Source: Streptomyces silvae (lineage in GTDB: Bacteria; Actinomycetota; Actinomycetes; Streptomycetales; Streptomycetaceae). From it: a stretch of 39,288 nt of DNA. The notes below the pieces were generated by a model, which ran no database searches, was not told where the DNA came from, and saw only the letters and a list, made by a program, of their open reading frames with translations. Position 1 is the stretch's first letter; every line of letters begins with the position of its first letter. Below are positions 23,873 through 31,195 of the stretch, piece by piece. Made by a program: the position numbers and the translations under genes. The DNA is taken from positions 1 to 39,288 of the forward strand of contig NZ_JAERUC010000115.1 of the NCBI RefSeq assembly GCF_016745505.1, given 5' to 3'.

Positions 23873-24346
23873 GTGGAGAAGGAAGCAGGGCCGGGCGCCG
23901 CAGCGATGCGGCTCGACGACCCGTGGTACGAGGTCCCGGCCACCGCGTGGGGCGGTACGGACGGTACGGGGGCCGTGGTGCCCGACGGGCGGTCCCGGCC
24001 GGGGGAGCAGCGCGGCCACAGCGCGGCCGAGATCTATCTGGAGGTGCAGAGCAGCCCGGCGTTCCGTGAGGTACGCCGTCGCTACCGACGCTTCGTGGTG
24101 CCCGCGGCCATCGCCTTCCTGCTCTGGTACCTCGCCTATGTCATCGCGGCCACCACCGCGCACGACCTGATGGCGCGTCCCGTCGTCGGCGCGGTCAACG
24201 TGGCCATGGTGGCGGGGCTCGGACAGTTCCTCACCACCTTCTTGCTCACCTGGGCGTACGCACGTCACGCGCGTCTGCACCGGGACCGTGCCGCGCTGGA
24301 TCTCCGCTGGGAGACCCAGGAGATGACAAGAGGGGCCGGCCGGTGA
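23873..24346 (+). CDS. DUF485 membrane protein, symporter partner
   Basis: A 157-residue protein. The polar N-terminal 65 residues (including HSAAEIYLEVQSSPAFREVRRRYRRFVVPA) lead into two membrane helices (IAFLLWYLAYVIAAT and VNVAMVAGLGQFLTTFLLTWAYARHA), the DUF485 pattern. DUF485 proteins (YjcH-like) accompany ActP-type acetate symporters. I chose the GTG at 23873 with AAGGGAG 6 nt upstream; an upstream frame from 23795 lacks a ribosome binding site. It overlaps the symporter gene by 4 nt (GTGA). Confidence 0.88.
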   Translation: MEKEAGPGAAAMRLDDPWYEVPATAWGGTDGTGAVVPDGRSRPGEQRGHSAAEIYLEVQSSPAFREVRRRYRRFVVPAAIAFLLWYLAYVIAATTAHDLMARPVVGAVNVAMVAGLGQFLTTFLLTWAYARHARLHRDRAALDLRWETQEMTRGAGR

Positions 24347-25935
24347 GAGGGGACCACCAGACGCTGGCACTGCTGCTGTTCAGCGTGTTCATCGCCGTGA
24401 CGCTCGGCATCACCACCTGGGTCGGCCGCAACAGGCAGGGATCGGCCGAGGAGTTCTACGCCGGCGGACGGCTGTTCTCCCCCATGGAGAACGGGTTCGC
24501 CATCGCCGGCGACTACATGTCCGCCGCGTCCTTCCTCGGCATCTCGGGGCTGATCGCCCTGTTCGGCTACGACGGCATGCTCTACTCCGTCGGCTTCCTC
24601 GTCGCCTGGCTCGTCGTCCTGCTCCTCGTCGCCGAACTCGTGCGTAACTGCGGGCGGTTCACGCTCGCCGATGTGGTGGCGGCCCGGATGGCGGAGCACC
24701 CGGTGCGTACGGCGGTGGGCACCTCGTCCGTCACCGTCTCCGTGCTGTATCTCGTGGCCCAGATGGTCGGTGCGGGGAGCCTCGTCGCGCTGCTGCTCGG
24801 TGGCACGAGCGATACCGCCCGGTCCTGGACCGTGGTCGGGGTCGGGGCGCTCATGGTGATCTACGTGTCGCTCGGCGGCATGCGCGCCACGACCTGGATC
24901 CAGATCGTCAAGGCGGTCCTGCTGATGTCCGGCGCCGTCGCGCTCACCGTGCTCGTGCTGGTCCGCTTCCACGGCGACGTCAACGCCCTGCTCACCTCAG
25001 CCGCCGAACGCAGCGGCCACGGAAGGGACTTCCTCTCGCCCGGCCTGCGGTACGGCGGGAGCTGGACGGCGCGCTTCGACTTCATCAGCCTCGGTCTGGC
25101 GCTCGTCCTCGGCACGGCCGGCCTGCCGCACATCCTGTCGCGCTTCTACACCGTCCCCACGGCCCGCGCGGCCCGGCGCTCGGTCGTCTGGTCCATCGGG
25201 CTCATCGGCAGCTTCTACCTGATGACCATCGTGCTCGGCTTCGGAGCGGCCGCGCTCGTCGGATCCGCGGATGTACGGGCGTCCAACGCCTCCGGGAACA
25301 CGGCCGTACCACTCCTGGCGCTCGTCCTCGGCGGCGGTGAGGGCTCCACGGGAGGCGCCGTGCTCTTCGCCGTCGTGGCCGCCATCGCCTTCGCCACGAT
25401 CCTCGCCGTCGTCGCCGGGATCACGCTCGCCTCCTCGGCCTCCGTCGCCCACGATCTCTACGCCTCGTTCCGGAGGCCGGGCGCCAAGCAGCGGAGCGAG
25501 GTCGGCGTGGCCCGGGTGGCTGCGGCGGGCATCGGGGTGGTGGCCATCGCCCTGGGCCTCCTCGCCCAGAATCTGAACGTCGCGTTCCTGGTGGGCCTGG
25601 CCTTCGCGGTCGCCGCCTCCGCCAACCTCCCGGTGCTGCTCTACTCGTTGTTCTGGCGGAACTTCACCACCCGGGGAGCGGTCTGGTCCGTCTACGGCGG
25701 GCTGATCCCCGCCGTGCTGCTCGTCCTGCTCTCACCGGTGGTCTCCGGCAGTCCCACCTCGCTCTTCCCCGGCGTGGACCTGGCGCTCTTCCCCCTGGAG
25801 AACCCGGGGCTCGTATCGATCCCGGCGGGCTTCCTGGCCGGCTGGATCGGCACGGTCACCTCGCCGGAGCCGCCGGACCCCGCCAAGCACGCGGAGACGG
25901 AGGTCCGGTCGCTCACCGGGGCGGGAGCGGCGTAG
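24343..25935 (+). CDS. Sodium/solute (acetate-type) symporter
   Basis: A 530-residue protein with about 13 membrane helices of the sodium:solute symporter family. Characteristic stretches are EEFYAGGRLFSPMENGFAIAGDYMSAASFLGISG, GFLVAWLVVLLLVAELVRNCGRFTLADVVAARM, VYVSLGGMRATTWIQIVKAVLL and LPHILSRFYTVP. These match the ActP/MctC group, which takes up acetate, pyruvate or related monocarboxylates. GTG 24343 overlaps the DUF485 gene. Which substrate it carries cannot be told. A NarL system reads toward it and a CitA/CitB system is convergent with it. Confidence 0.9.
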   Translation: MRGDHQTLALLLFSVFIAVTLGITTWVGRNRQGSAEEFYAGGRLFSPMENGFAIAGDYMSAASFLGISGLIALFGYDGMLYSVGFLVAWLVVLLLVAELVRNCGRFTLADVVAARMAEHPVRTAVGTSSVTVSVLYLVAQMVGAGSLVALLLGGTSDTARSWTVVGVGALMVIYVSLGGMRATTWIQIVKAVLLMSGAVALTVLVLVRFHGDVNALLTSAAERSGHGRDFLSPGLRYGGSWTARFDFISLGLALVLGTAGLPHILSRFYTVPTARAARRSVVWSIGLIGSFYLMTIVLGFGAAALVGSADVRASNASGNTAVPLLALVLGGGEGSTGGAVLFAVVAAIAFATILAVVAGITLASSASVAHDLYASFRRPGAKQRSEVGVARVAAAGIGVVAIALGLLAQNLNVAFLVGLAFAVAASANLPVLLYSLFWRNFTTRGAVWSVYGGLIPAVLLVLLSPVVSGSPTSLFPGVDLALFPLENPGLVSIPAGFLAGWIGTVTSPEPPDPAKHAETEVRSLTGAGAA

Positions 25936-25951
25936 ACGTGCGACCGGCGGG

Positions 25952-26014
25952 TTCAGGAGCCGGTGGAGCACACGCAGCTCCGGTGGACCGGAGGTAGCTT
26001 CAGGAGCCGGTGGA
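25952..26014. repeat. 16-nt direct repeat covering a gene end
   Basis: TTCAGGAGCCGGTGGA occurs at 25952-25967 and 25999-26014, period 47. The right copy contains the stop and last codons (STGS) of the minus-strand response regulator; the left copy encodes the same codons and stop in the spacer. Confidence 0.85.
25978..25993. terminator. Short hairpin between convergent symporter and regulator genes
   Basis: CTCCGG (25978-25983) and CCGGAG (25988-25993) form a 6-bp stem with a TGGA loop. It may terminate both convergent transcripts. Confidence 0.4.
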
Positions 26015-26677
26015 CCAGATGTAGCGGTGCTCCGGGCGGCCCGTCTCGCCGTACTTGAGGGACAGCCGCACGCGGCCCGTGCGCTCCAGCAGCTTCAGAT
26101 AGCGCTGGGCCGTCTGCCGGCTCATCCCGGCGCTTTCCGCGATCTCCTGTGCGGAGAGGGGGCCGTCGGCCGACCGCAGGGCCTGGCGGACCAGTTCCGC
26201 GGTCGTCGTCGAATGCCCCTTGGGGAGGTCGGACCCGCCGGTCGCCCACAGCGCCCCGAACAGCCGGTCCACCTCCGTCTGCTCGGCCTCGCCGCCGCCC
26301 TCGAAGGTGCGGCGCAGGGCCGCGTACGCCTCCAGTTTGGTGCGGAGTCCCGCGTACGCGAACGGCTTCACCAGGTACTGGAGCGCGCCGTGGCGCATCG
26401 CGGCCTGGACGGTCGCGACATCGCGAGCGGCCGTCACCATGATCACGTCGGTGTGATGGCCGAGTGCGCGGAGCTCCCGCACGACGGCCAGACCGTTGCG
26501 GTCCGGCAGATAGTGATCGAGAAGGATCAGATCGATGGGCGCCTCGCCGATCCTCGTGAGCGCCTCCGCCGCGGAGTGGGCCATGGCGGCCACCCGGAAC
26601 CCGGGCACCTTGGTGACGTAGGCCGCGTTGATGCGCGCGACCCGTACGTCGTCGTCCACGACCAGAACCTCGATCAC
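26000..26677 (-). CDS. CitB/DctR-type response regulator
   Basis: A 225-residue regulator of the CitB/DcuR family. The receiver (1-120) has VLVVDDDVRVARIN with its Asp pair, Asp in LILLDHYLPD as phosphoacceptor, Thr in VIMVTAARD and Lys in YLVKPF. The C-terminal part contains a helix-turn-helix (LSAQEIAESAGMSRQTAQRYLKLLERTGRVRLSLKYG). The GTG start at 26677 has AGGAG 7 nt upstream and overlaps the kinase stop. The paired kinase is CitA-like, so the signal is probably citrate or a C4-dicarboxylate; the target genes are not adjacent except for the convergent symporter. Confidence 0.93.
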   Translation of the reverse strand: MIEVLVVDDDVRVARINAAYVTKVPGFRVAAMAHSAAEALTRIGEAPIDLILLDHYLPDRNGLAVVRELRALGHHTDVIMVTAARDVATVQAAMRHGALQYLVKPFAYAGLRTKLEAYAALRRTFEGGGEAEQTEVDRLFGALWATGGSDLPKGHSTTTAELVRQALRSADGPLSAQEIAESAGMSRQTAQRYLKLLERTGRVRLSLKYGETGRPEHRYIWSTGS

Positions 26678-28398
26678 CGGGCGTCTCCTGACGTCGTGGG
26701 CCGTACGGGGGCCGGCGGGCCGCCCGCGGTGGGCGGGCCCAGAGGAGCTGGGCCGCCGGGGGCGGGTACGCCGAGCTGTTCCGGTTCGGCCAGCGCCTCC
26801 GGCAGGACGACGGTGAACACCGCGCCGCCTTCGGGGGCGTCCGACACGGACACGCTGCCGCCCTGCCGCTCGGCGAGCCGCCGGACCAGGGGCAGCCCCA
26901 GGCCTCGCTTGCCGTGGGCGGGGAGTTCCTTGGTCGACCAGCCCTCCATGAAGATGGATTCGTGGTCGCCCGCCGGCACGCCGGGACCGCTGTCGCGCAC
27001 CCGCAGTACCACCGTACGGCTCTCGGCCCGCAGCCCGACCTCGATCCGTGCGTCGGCCGACCCCGCGGCGGCGTCCAGTGCGTTGTCGACCAGGTTGCCG
27101 AGGACCGTGACGAGGCCGCGCGGATCCACCAGCCGGTCCGGGAGCAGGGTTCCCGCGGCCATGCGCAGGGCGACACCCCGCTCGGCGGCCACGGTCGCCT
27201 TGCCGACCAGGAGCGAGGCCAGCAGCGGGTCCTGCACCTTCTCGGTGACCTGCTCGGCGGTGGCCCGGTGGACCCCGACGACCTCCGTGACGAACTCCAC
27301 CGCTTCCTCGTGCATCTCCAGTTCCAGCAGCCCCAGGAGGGTGTGCAGCCGGTTGGCGTGCTCGTGGTCCTGGGCGCGGAGCGCGTCGATCAGACCGTGG
27401 GTGGAGTCGAGTTCGCGGCCGAGGTACTCCAGCTCAGTACGGTCGCGCAGGGTGACCACGGCTCCGCCGTCGTCGGTGGGCATCCGGTTGGCGAGGAGCA
27501 CACGGCTGCCCCGGACCGTCACCAGGTCGTCGCCGATCACCCGCCCGGCCAGCACGTCGGTGGTGCGCCCCTCACCCAGCGCCTCGTCGAGCTGCCGGCC
27601 CGCGGCGTCGGGGCCGAGGCCTAGCAGCCGCTGGGCCTCGTCGTTCAGGAGCCTGATGCGCCCGGTGCGGTCGAGCGCGACGACGCCCTCACGGATGCTG
27701 TGCAGCATCGCCTCGCGCTCGGTCAGCAGCGCCGAGATGTCGGAGAACGCCAGGTCATGGGTCTGCCGCTGGAGACGGCGGGAGATCAGATAGGCGGCCA
27801 GCGCCCCCACCGCCAGCGCCCCGCCCGCATAGGCGAACAGCCCGGGGATCGTGGCGAGCAGCCGGGCGCGGACACTGTCGTACGCGATGCCGACCGAGAC
27901 CGCGCCGACGACCCGGTCCGATCCGTCGAGCAACGGCACCTTGCCGCGGGCCGAACGTCCGAGGGTGCCGCTGTCGATCTCCATCACGGACCTGCCGGCA
28001 AGCGCCGTACTGGGGTCGGTGGAGACGACGTCGCCGATGCGGGAGGAGTCCGTGTGGGACCAGCGCACCCCCTGCTTGTCCATGATCACCACGTACTCGG
28101 CGCCGGTCGCCCGCCTGATCCTCTCCGCCGCGGCCTGCACGGCGCCGTCCGGCCGGGGCTCGGTGCTCTGCAACGCGGCCGAGATCTGCGGCTGCGCCGC
28201 CGTGCTCTGCGCGATCGCCAGAGCGCGTCGCATCGCCTGGTCGTCGAGCTGGGCGCTGAGCGGTGCCAGGAAGAGGCCCGTGACGAGGACCGTGACGCCG
28301 GTGATGATGGCCAGCTGCATCAGCAGGACCTGCGAGAAGACCCGCTGCGGCCAGCCGAACCGGCGCGGTCCCCGTGAGGTGGTCGGTGGGGCGCTCAT
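26674..28398 (-). CDS. CitA/DcuS-type sensor histidine kinase
   Basis: A 574-residue membrane kinase. Membrane helix about 22-45, then an extracytoplasmic sensor (about 46-180) with the CitA-like signature YVVIMDKQGVRWSHTDSSRIGDVVSTDP; second membrane helix about 185-205. A cytoplasmic PAS domain (REAMLHSIREGVVALDRTGRIRLLNDEAQRLLGL) follows, then the CitA-type phosphoacceptor QDHEHANRLHTLLGLLELEM and an HATPase_c domain (VTVLGNLVDNALDAA, DSGPGVP, KRGLGLPLVRRLAERQGG). It probably senses citrate or another carboxylate in the medium. It forms a two-gene operon with the regulator, coupled by a 4-nt overlap. Confidence 0.95.
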   Translation of the reverse strand: MSAPPTTSRGPRRFGWPQRVFSQVLLMQLAIITGVTVLVTGLFLAPLSAQLDDQAMRRALAIAQSTAAQPQISAALQSTEPRPDGAVQAAAERIRRATGAEYVVIMDKQGVRWSHTDSSRIGDVVSTDPSTALAGRSVMEIDSGTLGRSARGKVPLLDGSDRVVGAVSVGIAYDSVRARLLATIPGLFAYAGGALAVGALAAYLISRRLQRQTHDLAFSDISALLTEREAMLHSIREGVVALDRTGRIRLLNDEAQRLLGLGPDAAGRQLDEALGEGRTTDVLAGRVIGDDLVTVRGSRVLLANRMPTDDGGAVVTLRDRTELEYLGRELDSTHGLIDALRAQDHEHANRLHTLLGLLELEMHEEAVEFVTEVVGVHRATAEQVTEKVQDPLLASLLVGKATVAAERGVALRMAAGTLLPDRLVDPRGLVTVLGNLVDNALDAAAGSADARIEVGLRAESRTVVLRVRDSGPGVPAGDHESIFMEGWSTKELPAHGKRGLGLPLVRRLAERQGGSVSVSDAPEGGAVFTVVLPEALAEPEQLGVPAPGGPAPLGPPTAGGPPAPVRPTTSGDAR

Positions 28399-28406
28399 CG
28401 TACGAA

Positions 28407-28432
28407 CGGTAAAGGGCGAACCGTGCTTACCG
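28407..28432. promoter_or_regulatory. Inverted repeat just upstream of the CitA-type kinase gene
   Basis: CGGTAA (28407-28412) and TTACCG (28427-28432) are perfect arms with a 14-nt spacer, 9 nt upstream of the kinase ATG. Could be the operator of this two-component system or a leader hairpin. Confidence 0.45.
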
Positions 28433-28446
28433 AAATCTCCGCCGGA

Positions 28447-28520
28447 CGACCGCCGGTTGCCGACCGCCGGACGACTGCTGTCGCTGCCGACCGCCGGGAC
28501 GACCGCTGACCGACCGCCGG
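28447..28520. repeat. Four copies of CGACCGCCGG
   Basis: Exact 10-mers start at 28447, 28461, 28488 and 28511, with further CGCCGG and CCGAC fragments between. The cluster is in the divergent kinase/LacI spacer. Confidence 0.8.
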
Positions 28521-28624
28521 CCGACCTCGGGCGGTCATCGGGCGATCAGGCCCCGGGCCCTTGTCCTCCCGCCCCGCATCTGTGAGCGTGCTACATCGGT
28601 GAGGGTTCCGTTGGTATCCGTATC

Positions 28625-28664
28625 AACGCAATCTTCTTGCGTTTCTTGCGCTAATCTTGCGCTC
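28625..28664 (+). promoter_or_regulatory. LacI-gene promoter and operator cluster
   Basis: AACGCAA and TTGCGTT are perfect arms around TCTTC (28625-28643). The motif CTTGCG recurs at about 28636, 28645 and 28656, as tandem direct repeats. TAATCT at 28652-28657 is a -10-like box 7 nt before the ATG, so the repeats overlap the promoter of the LacI gene, typical of autorepression. Confidence 0.6.
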
Positions 28665-29672
28665 ATGACGCGACGACTTGCTCAGGTTGCCCAGAAAGTA
28701 GGAGTCAGCGAGGCCACGGTCAGCCGCGTGCTGAACGGAAAGCCGGGCGTCTCGGACGCCACGCGGCAAGCCGTCCTCTCGGCTCTGGACGTGCTCGGCT
28801 ACGAGCGTCCGACGCAGCTCCGCGGCGAGCGTGCCCGGCTGGTCGGACTGGTCCTCCCGGAGTTGCAGAACCCGATCTTCCCGGCGTTCGCCGAAGTGGT
28901 CGGGGGCGCGCTCGCCCAGCAGGGGCTGACCCCGGTGCTCTGCACCCAGACCAAGGGCGGGGTCTCCGAGGCCGACTACGTCGAGCTGCTCCTGCAGCAG
29001 CAGGTCTCCGGAGTCGTCTTCGCCGGCGGGCTGTACGCCCAGGCCGACGCCCCCCACGACCACTACAAGGTCCTCGCCGACCGCAAGATCCCCGTCGTCC
29101 TGATCAACGCCGCCATCGCCCATCTCGGGTTCCCCGCCGTCTCCTGCGACGACTCGGTGGCCGTGGAGCAGGCCTGGCGCCATCTCGTCTCGCTCGGCCA
29201 CGAACGGATCGGGTTCGTCCTCGGCCCGGCCGACCACATGCCCTCGCAGCGCAAGCTCGCCGCGGCCCGCACGCTGGCCGCCCGGTCCGGGGTCACGGTG
29301 CCGGACGAGTGGGTCGCGCGGGCCATGTTCTCGCTGGAGGGCGGCCAGGCGGCTGCCACGCGGCTGCTCGACCAGGGGGTCACCGGCATCATCTGCGCGA
29401 GCGACCCGCTGGCTCTCGGCGCGGTGCGCGCGGCGCGTCGCCGGGGTCTGTCGGTGCCGGGTGAGGTCTCGGTCGTCGGCTACGACGACTCCGCGTTCAT
29501 GAACTGCACCGAGCCGCCGCTGACCACGGTGCGCCAGCCGATCGAAGCCATGGGCCGGGCTGCGGTCGAGCTGCTCTCCGGGCAGATCGGCGGGCACGCG
29601 GTGCCGTCCGACGAGCTCCTCTTCGAGCCGGAGCTGGTCGTCCGCGGTTCCACGGCCCAGCCGCCCCGGTAG
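28665..29672 (+). CDS. LacI-family transcriptional regulator
   Basis: A 335-residue repressor. Residues 1-50 are the helix-turn-helix and hinge (LAQVAQKVGVSEATVSRVLNGKPGVSDATRQAVLSALDVLGYERP); residues 57-330 are a periplasmic-binding-protein fold (LVGLVLPELQNPIFPAFAEVVGGAL, VVLINAA, RIGFVLG, GIICASDPLALGAVRAARRRGLSVPGEVSVVGYDDS). The effector is presumably a sugar but no transporter or glycosidase gene is next to it. ATG at 28665 is favoured over the longer frame because the HTH begins at residue 4 and the candidate -10 box is 7 nt upstream. It is convergent with the HTH-citrate synthase gene, 30 nt away. Confidence 0.93.
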   Translation: MTRRLAQVAQKVGVSEATVSRVLNGKPGVSDATRQAVLSALDVLGYERPTQLRGERARLVGLVLPELQNPIFPAFAEVVGGALAQQGLTPVLCTQTKGGVSEADYVELLLQQQVSGVVFAGGLYAQADAPHDHYKVLADRKIPVVLINAAIAHLGFPAVSCDDSVAVEQAWRHLVSLGHERIGFVLGPADHMPSQRKLAAARTLAARSGVTVPDEWVARAMFSLEGGQAAATRLLDQGVTGIICASDPLALGAVRAARRRGLSVPGEVSVVGYDDSAFMNCTEPPLTTVRQPIEAMGRAAVELLSGQIGGHAVPSDELLFEPELVVRGSTAQPPR

Positions 29673-29702
29673 GGGAACGGCGAGAATTTCCGTTGGCTGT
29701 AA

Positions 29703-31079
29703 CTAATTTGCGGCCCCTCCGGTGCCCTCCTGGACGGGCAGGGGCACGGGCAGCGGCTGGGGCGGCCTCGGGCCGGTGTACTGCCCGCTGGGCCGCATGC
29801 GCAGCGGGCGCTCCGTGTACTCCTCCATCGCGTGGGCGATCCATCCCGCCGTGCGGGACACGGCGAACACCGTCTCGCCCGCTTCGGCGGGCATGCCGTA
29901 CGTGACCGAGAGGACGGCCAGGGCCAGGTCGACATTGGCGTGCAGTGGCGTGTGGCGAGCCGTGGTCGCCACCACGTCACGGGCCGCCGCCATCGCCGGG
30001 GCCGCCTGCGGCACCGCGTCGAGCAGCGCGAACAGCACGCTCGCCCGCGGATCCTCGCCCTTGTAGAGGCGGTGGCCGAGCCCCGGCACGCGCCGGCCCG
30101 CCCGCAGGTGGTCCGCGACGACCGGAGCGGCACCGCCCCGGTCCACGGCCTCGGACAGCATCCGGTGCGCCGGCCCGCTCGCGGCACCGTGCAGCGGACC
30201 CTCCAGCACCCCCAGCCCCGCGGAGACCACGGCGTACGGATGCGCGTGGGTCGAGGCGGCCACCCGGGCCGCCAGGGTCGAGGCCGCGAGATCGTGGTCG
30301 GCCAGCAGCGCGAGCGCGGTGTCGAGCACGGCCAGTGAGGCCGCGTCGGCGGGCCGCGCGGTGAGCTTCTCCCACAACTGGGCGGCGAGAGAATCACTCG
30401 CCCCGCCCTGGGCCCCCTCACCCGCCCCGCCCTCCGGCGCCCCGGCCATGGGCAGCGCGCCCACCAGGGTGGGGATCAGGTTGCGCGCGCTGGCGAGCAC
30501 TCCCTCGGGGGAGAGGTCGAACCGTAGCGGGTCCGAGGACGCGGCAGCGGCGGCAGCGGCACGCAGCCGGTCCGTCGGGCTGCTGTGCCGCGGCATCGCA
30601 GCGGCCGTGCGCCGTGCCGCCGTAAGGGACTCGTCCGCCGCGGTGAAGCGGATGCCGGGGCGGAGCTCCCCGGTCCAGATCCACTCGGCGACCTCCTCGT
30701 AACCGTGGTGGCGGGCCAGTTCGGTCGCGTCGACGCCCCGGAAGAAGTAGCGGTCCGGCTCGATGAGCGTGATGCCCGTCCGGAAGACCAGGTCGCCCGC
30801 AGACGAAGAGGGCTCCCTGCGGCCGGTGCGGCGGGCCAGGGCGTCGACCTCGGCGGCGTCGAACGTGCTGCCGCGTCCGCCGGGGGTCCGCCTGCTGGAG
30901 AGCTGTCCCCGGCTCACGTACGCGTACACGGTCTCGGGCTTCACTCCGAGACGTTCGGCCGCCTCCCGGGTGGTCAGCCTGGGGGCGGCCGTCCCTTCGG
31001 CTTCCGCGTCCCGCGTTCCGCTTCCGTGCGCCGAGTCATGGGTCATGGCGCCCACCGTATCCATGTCCGTGGAGTCCAT
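29703..31079 (-). CDS. Citrate-synthase homologue with N-terminal DNA-binding helix-turn-helix
   Basis: A 458-residue fusion. Residues 35-85 are a MerR/excisionase-type helix-turn-helix (LTTREAAERLGVKPETVYAYVSRGQL, wing RRTPGGRGSTFDAAEVDAL). Residues 95-445 are a citrate synthase domain whose catalytic residues are kept: His297 in GPLHG, His336 in GLGHRLYK and Asp384 in NVDLAL. A Gly/Ala insert around 211-230 is low complexity. Enzymes condense acetyl-CoA (or propionyl-CoA) with oxaloacetate; the fusion suggests a ligand-responsive regulator. The ATG at 31079 follows an extended, perfectly matched Shine-Dalgarno GGAGGTGATC. Divergent from the second citrate synthase across AT-rich palindromes, 117 nt. 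Confidence 0.9.
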   Translation of the reverse strand: MDSTDMDTVGAMTHDSAHGSGTRDAEAEGTAAPRLTTREAAERLGVKPETVYAYVSRGQLSSRRTPGGRGSTFDAAEVDALARRTGRREPSSSAGDLVFRTGITLIEPDRYFFRGVDATELARHHGYEEVAEWIWTGELRPGIRFTAADESLTAARRTAAAMPRHSSPTDRLRAAAAAAASSDPLRFDLSPEGVLASARNLIPTLVGALPMAGAPEGGAGEGAQGGASDSLAAQLWEKLTARPADAASLAVLDTALALLADHDLAASTLAARVAASTHAHPYAVVSAGLGVLEGPLHGAASGPAHRMLSEAVDRGGAAPVVADHLRAGRRVPGLGHRLYKGEDPRASVLFALLDAVPQAAPAMAAARDVVATTARHTPLHANVDLALAVLSVTYGMPAEAGETVFAVSRTAGWIAHAMEEYTERPLRMRPSGQYTGPRPPQPLPVPLPVQEGTGGAAN

Positions 31080-31110
31080 GGATGACGGATCACCTCCAAT
31101 CCGGCTTCAC

Positions 31111-31165
31111 ATTGATTCAATCAATATTGACACCCTTGAAGTCAATCATGGACAGTCGAATCAAT
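31111..31165. promoter_or_regulatory. AT-rich stacked palindromes between divergent citrate-synthase genes
   Basis: Three overlapping palindromes: ATTGATT-C-AATCAAT (31111-31125), TCAATATTGA (31121-31130) and ATTGAC-N9-GTCAAT (31126-31146), plus a fourth half-site ATCAAT (31160-31165). The recurring half-site is TCAAT/ATTGA. Very low GC in a high-GC genome. Confidence 0.75.
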
Positions 31166-31195
31166 GTTCATCTCATCGTGGAGGAGAGACCTGCC

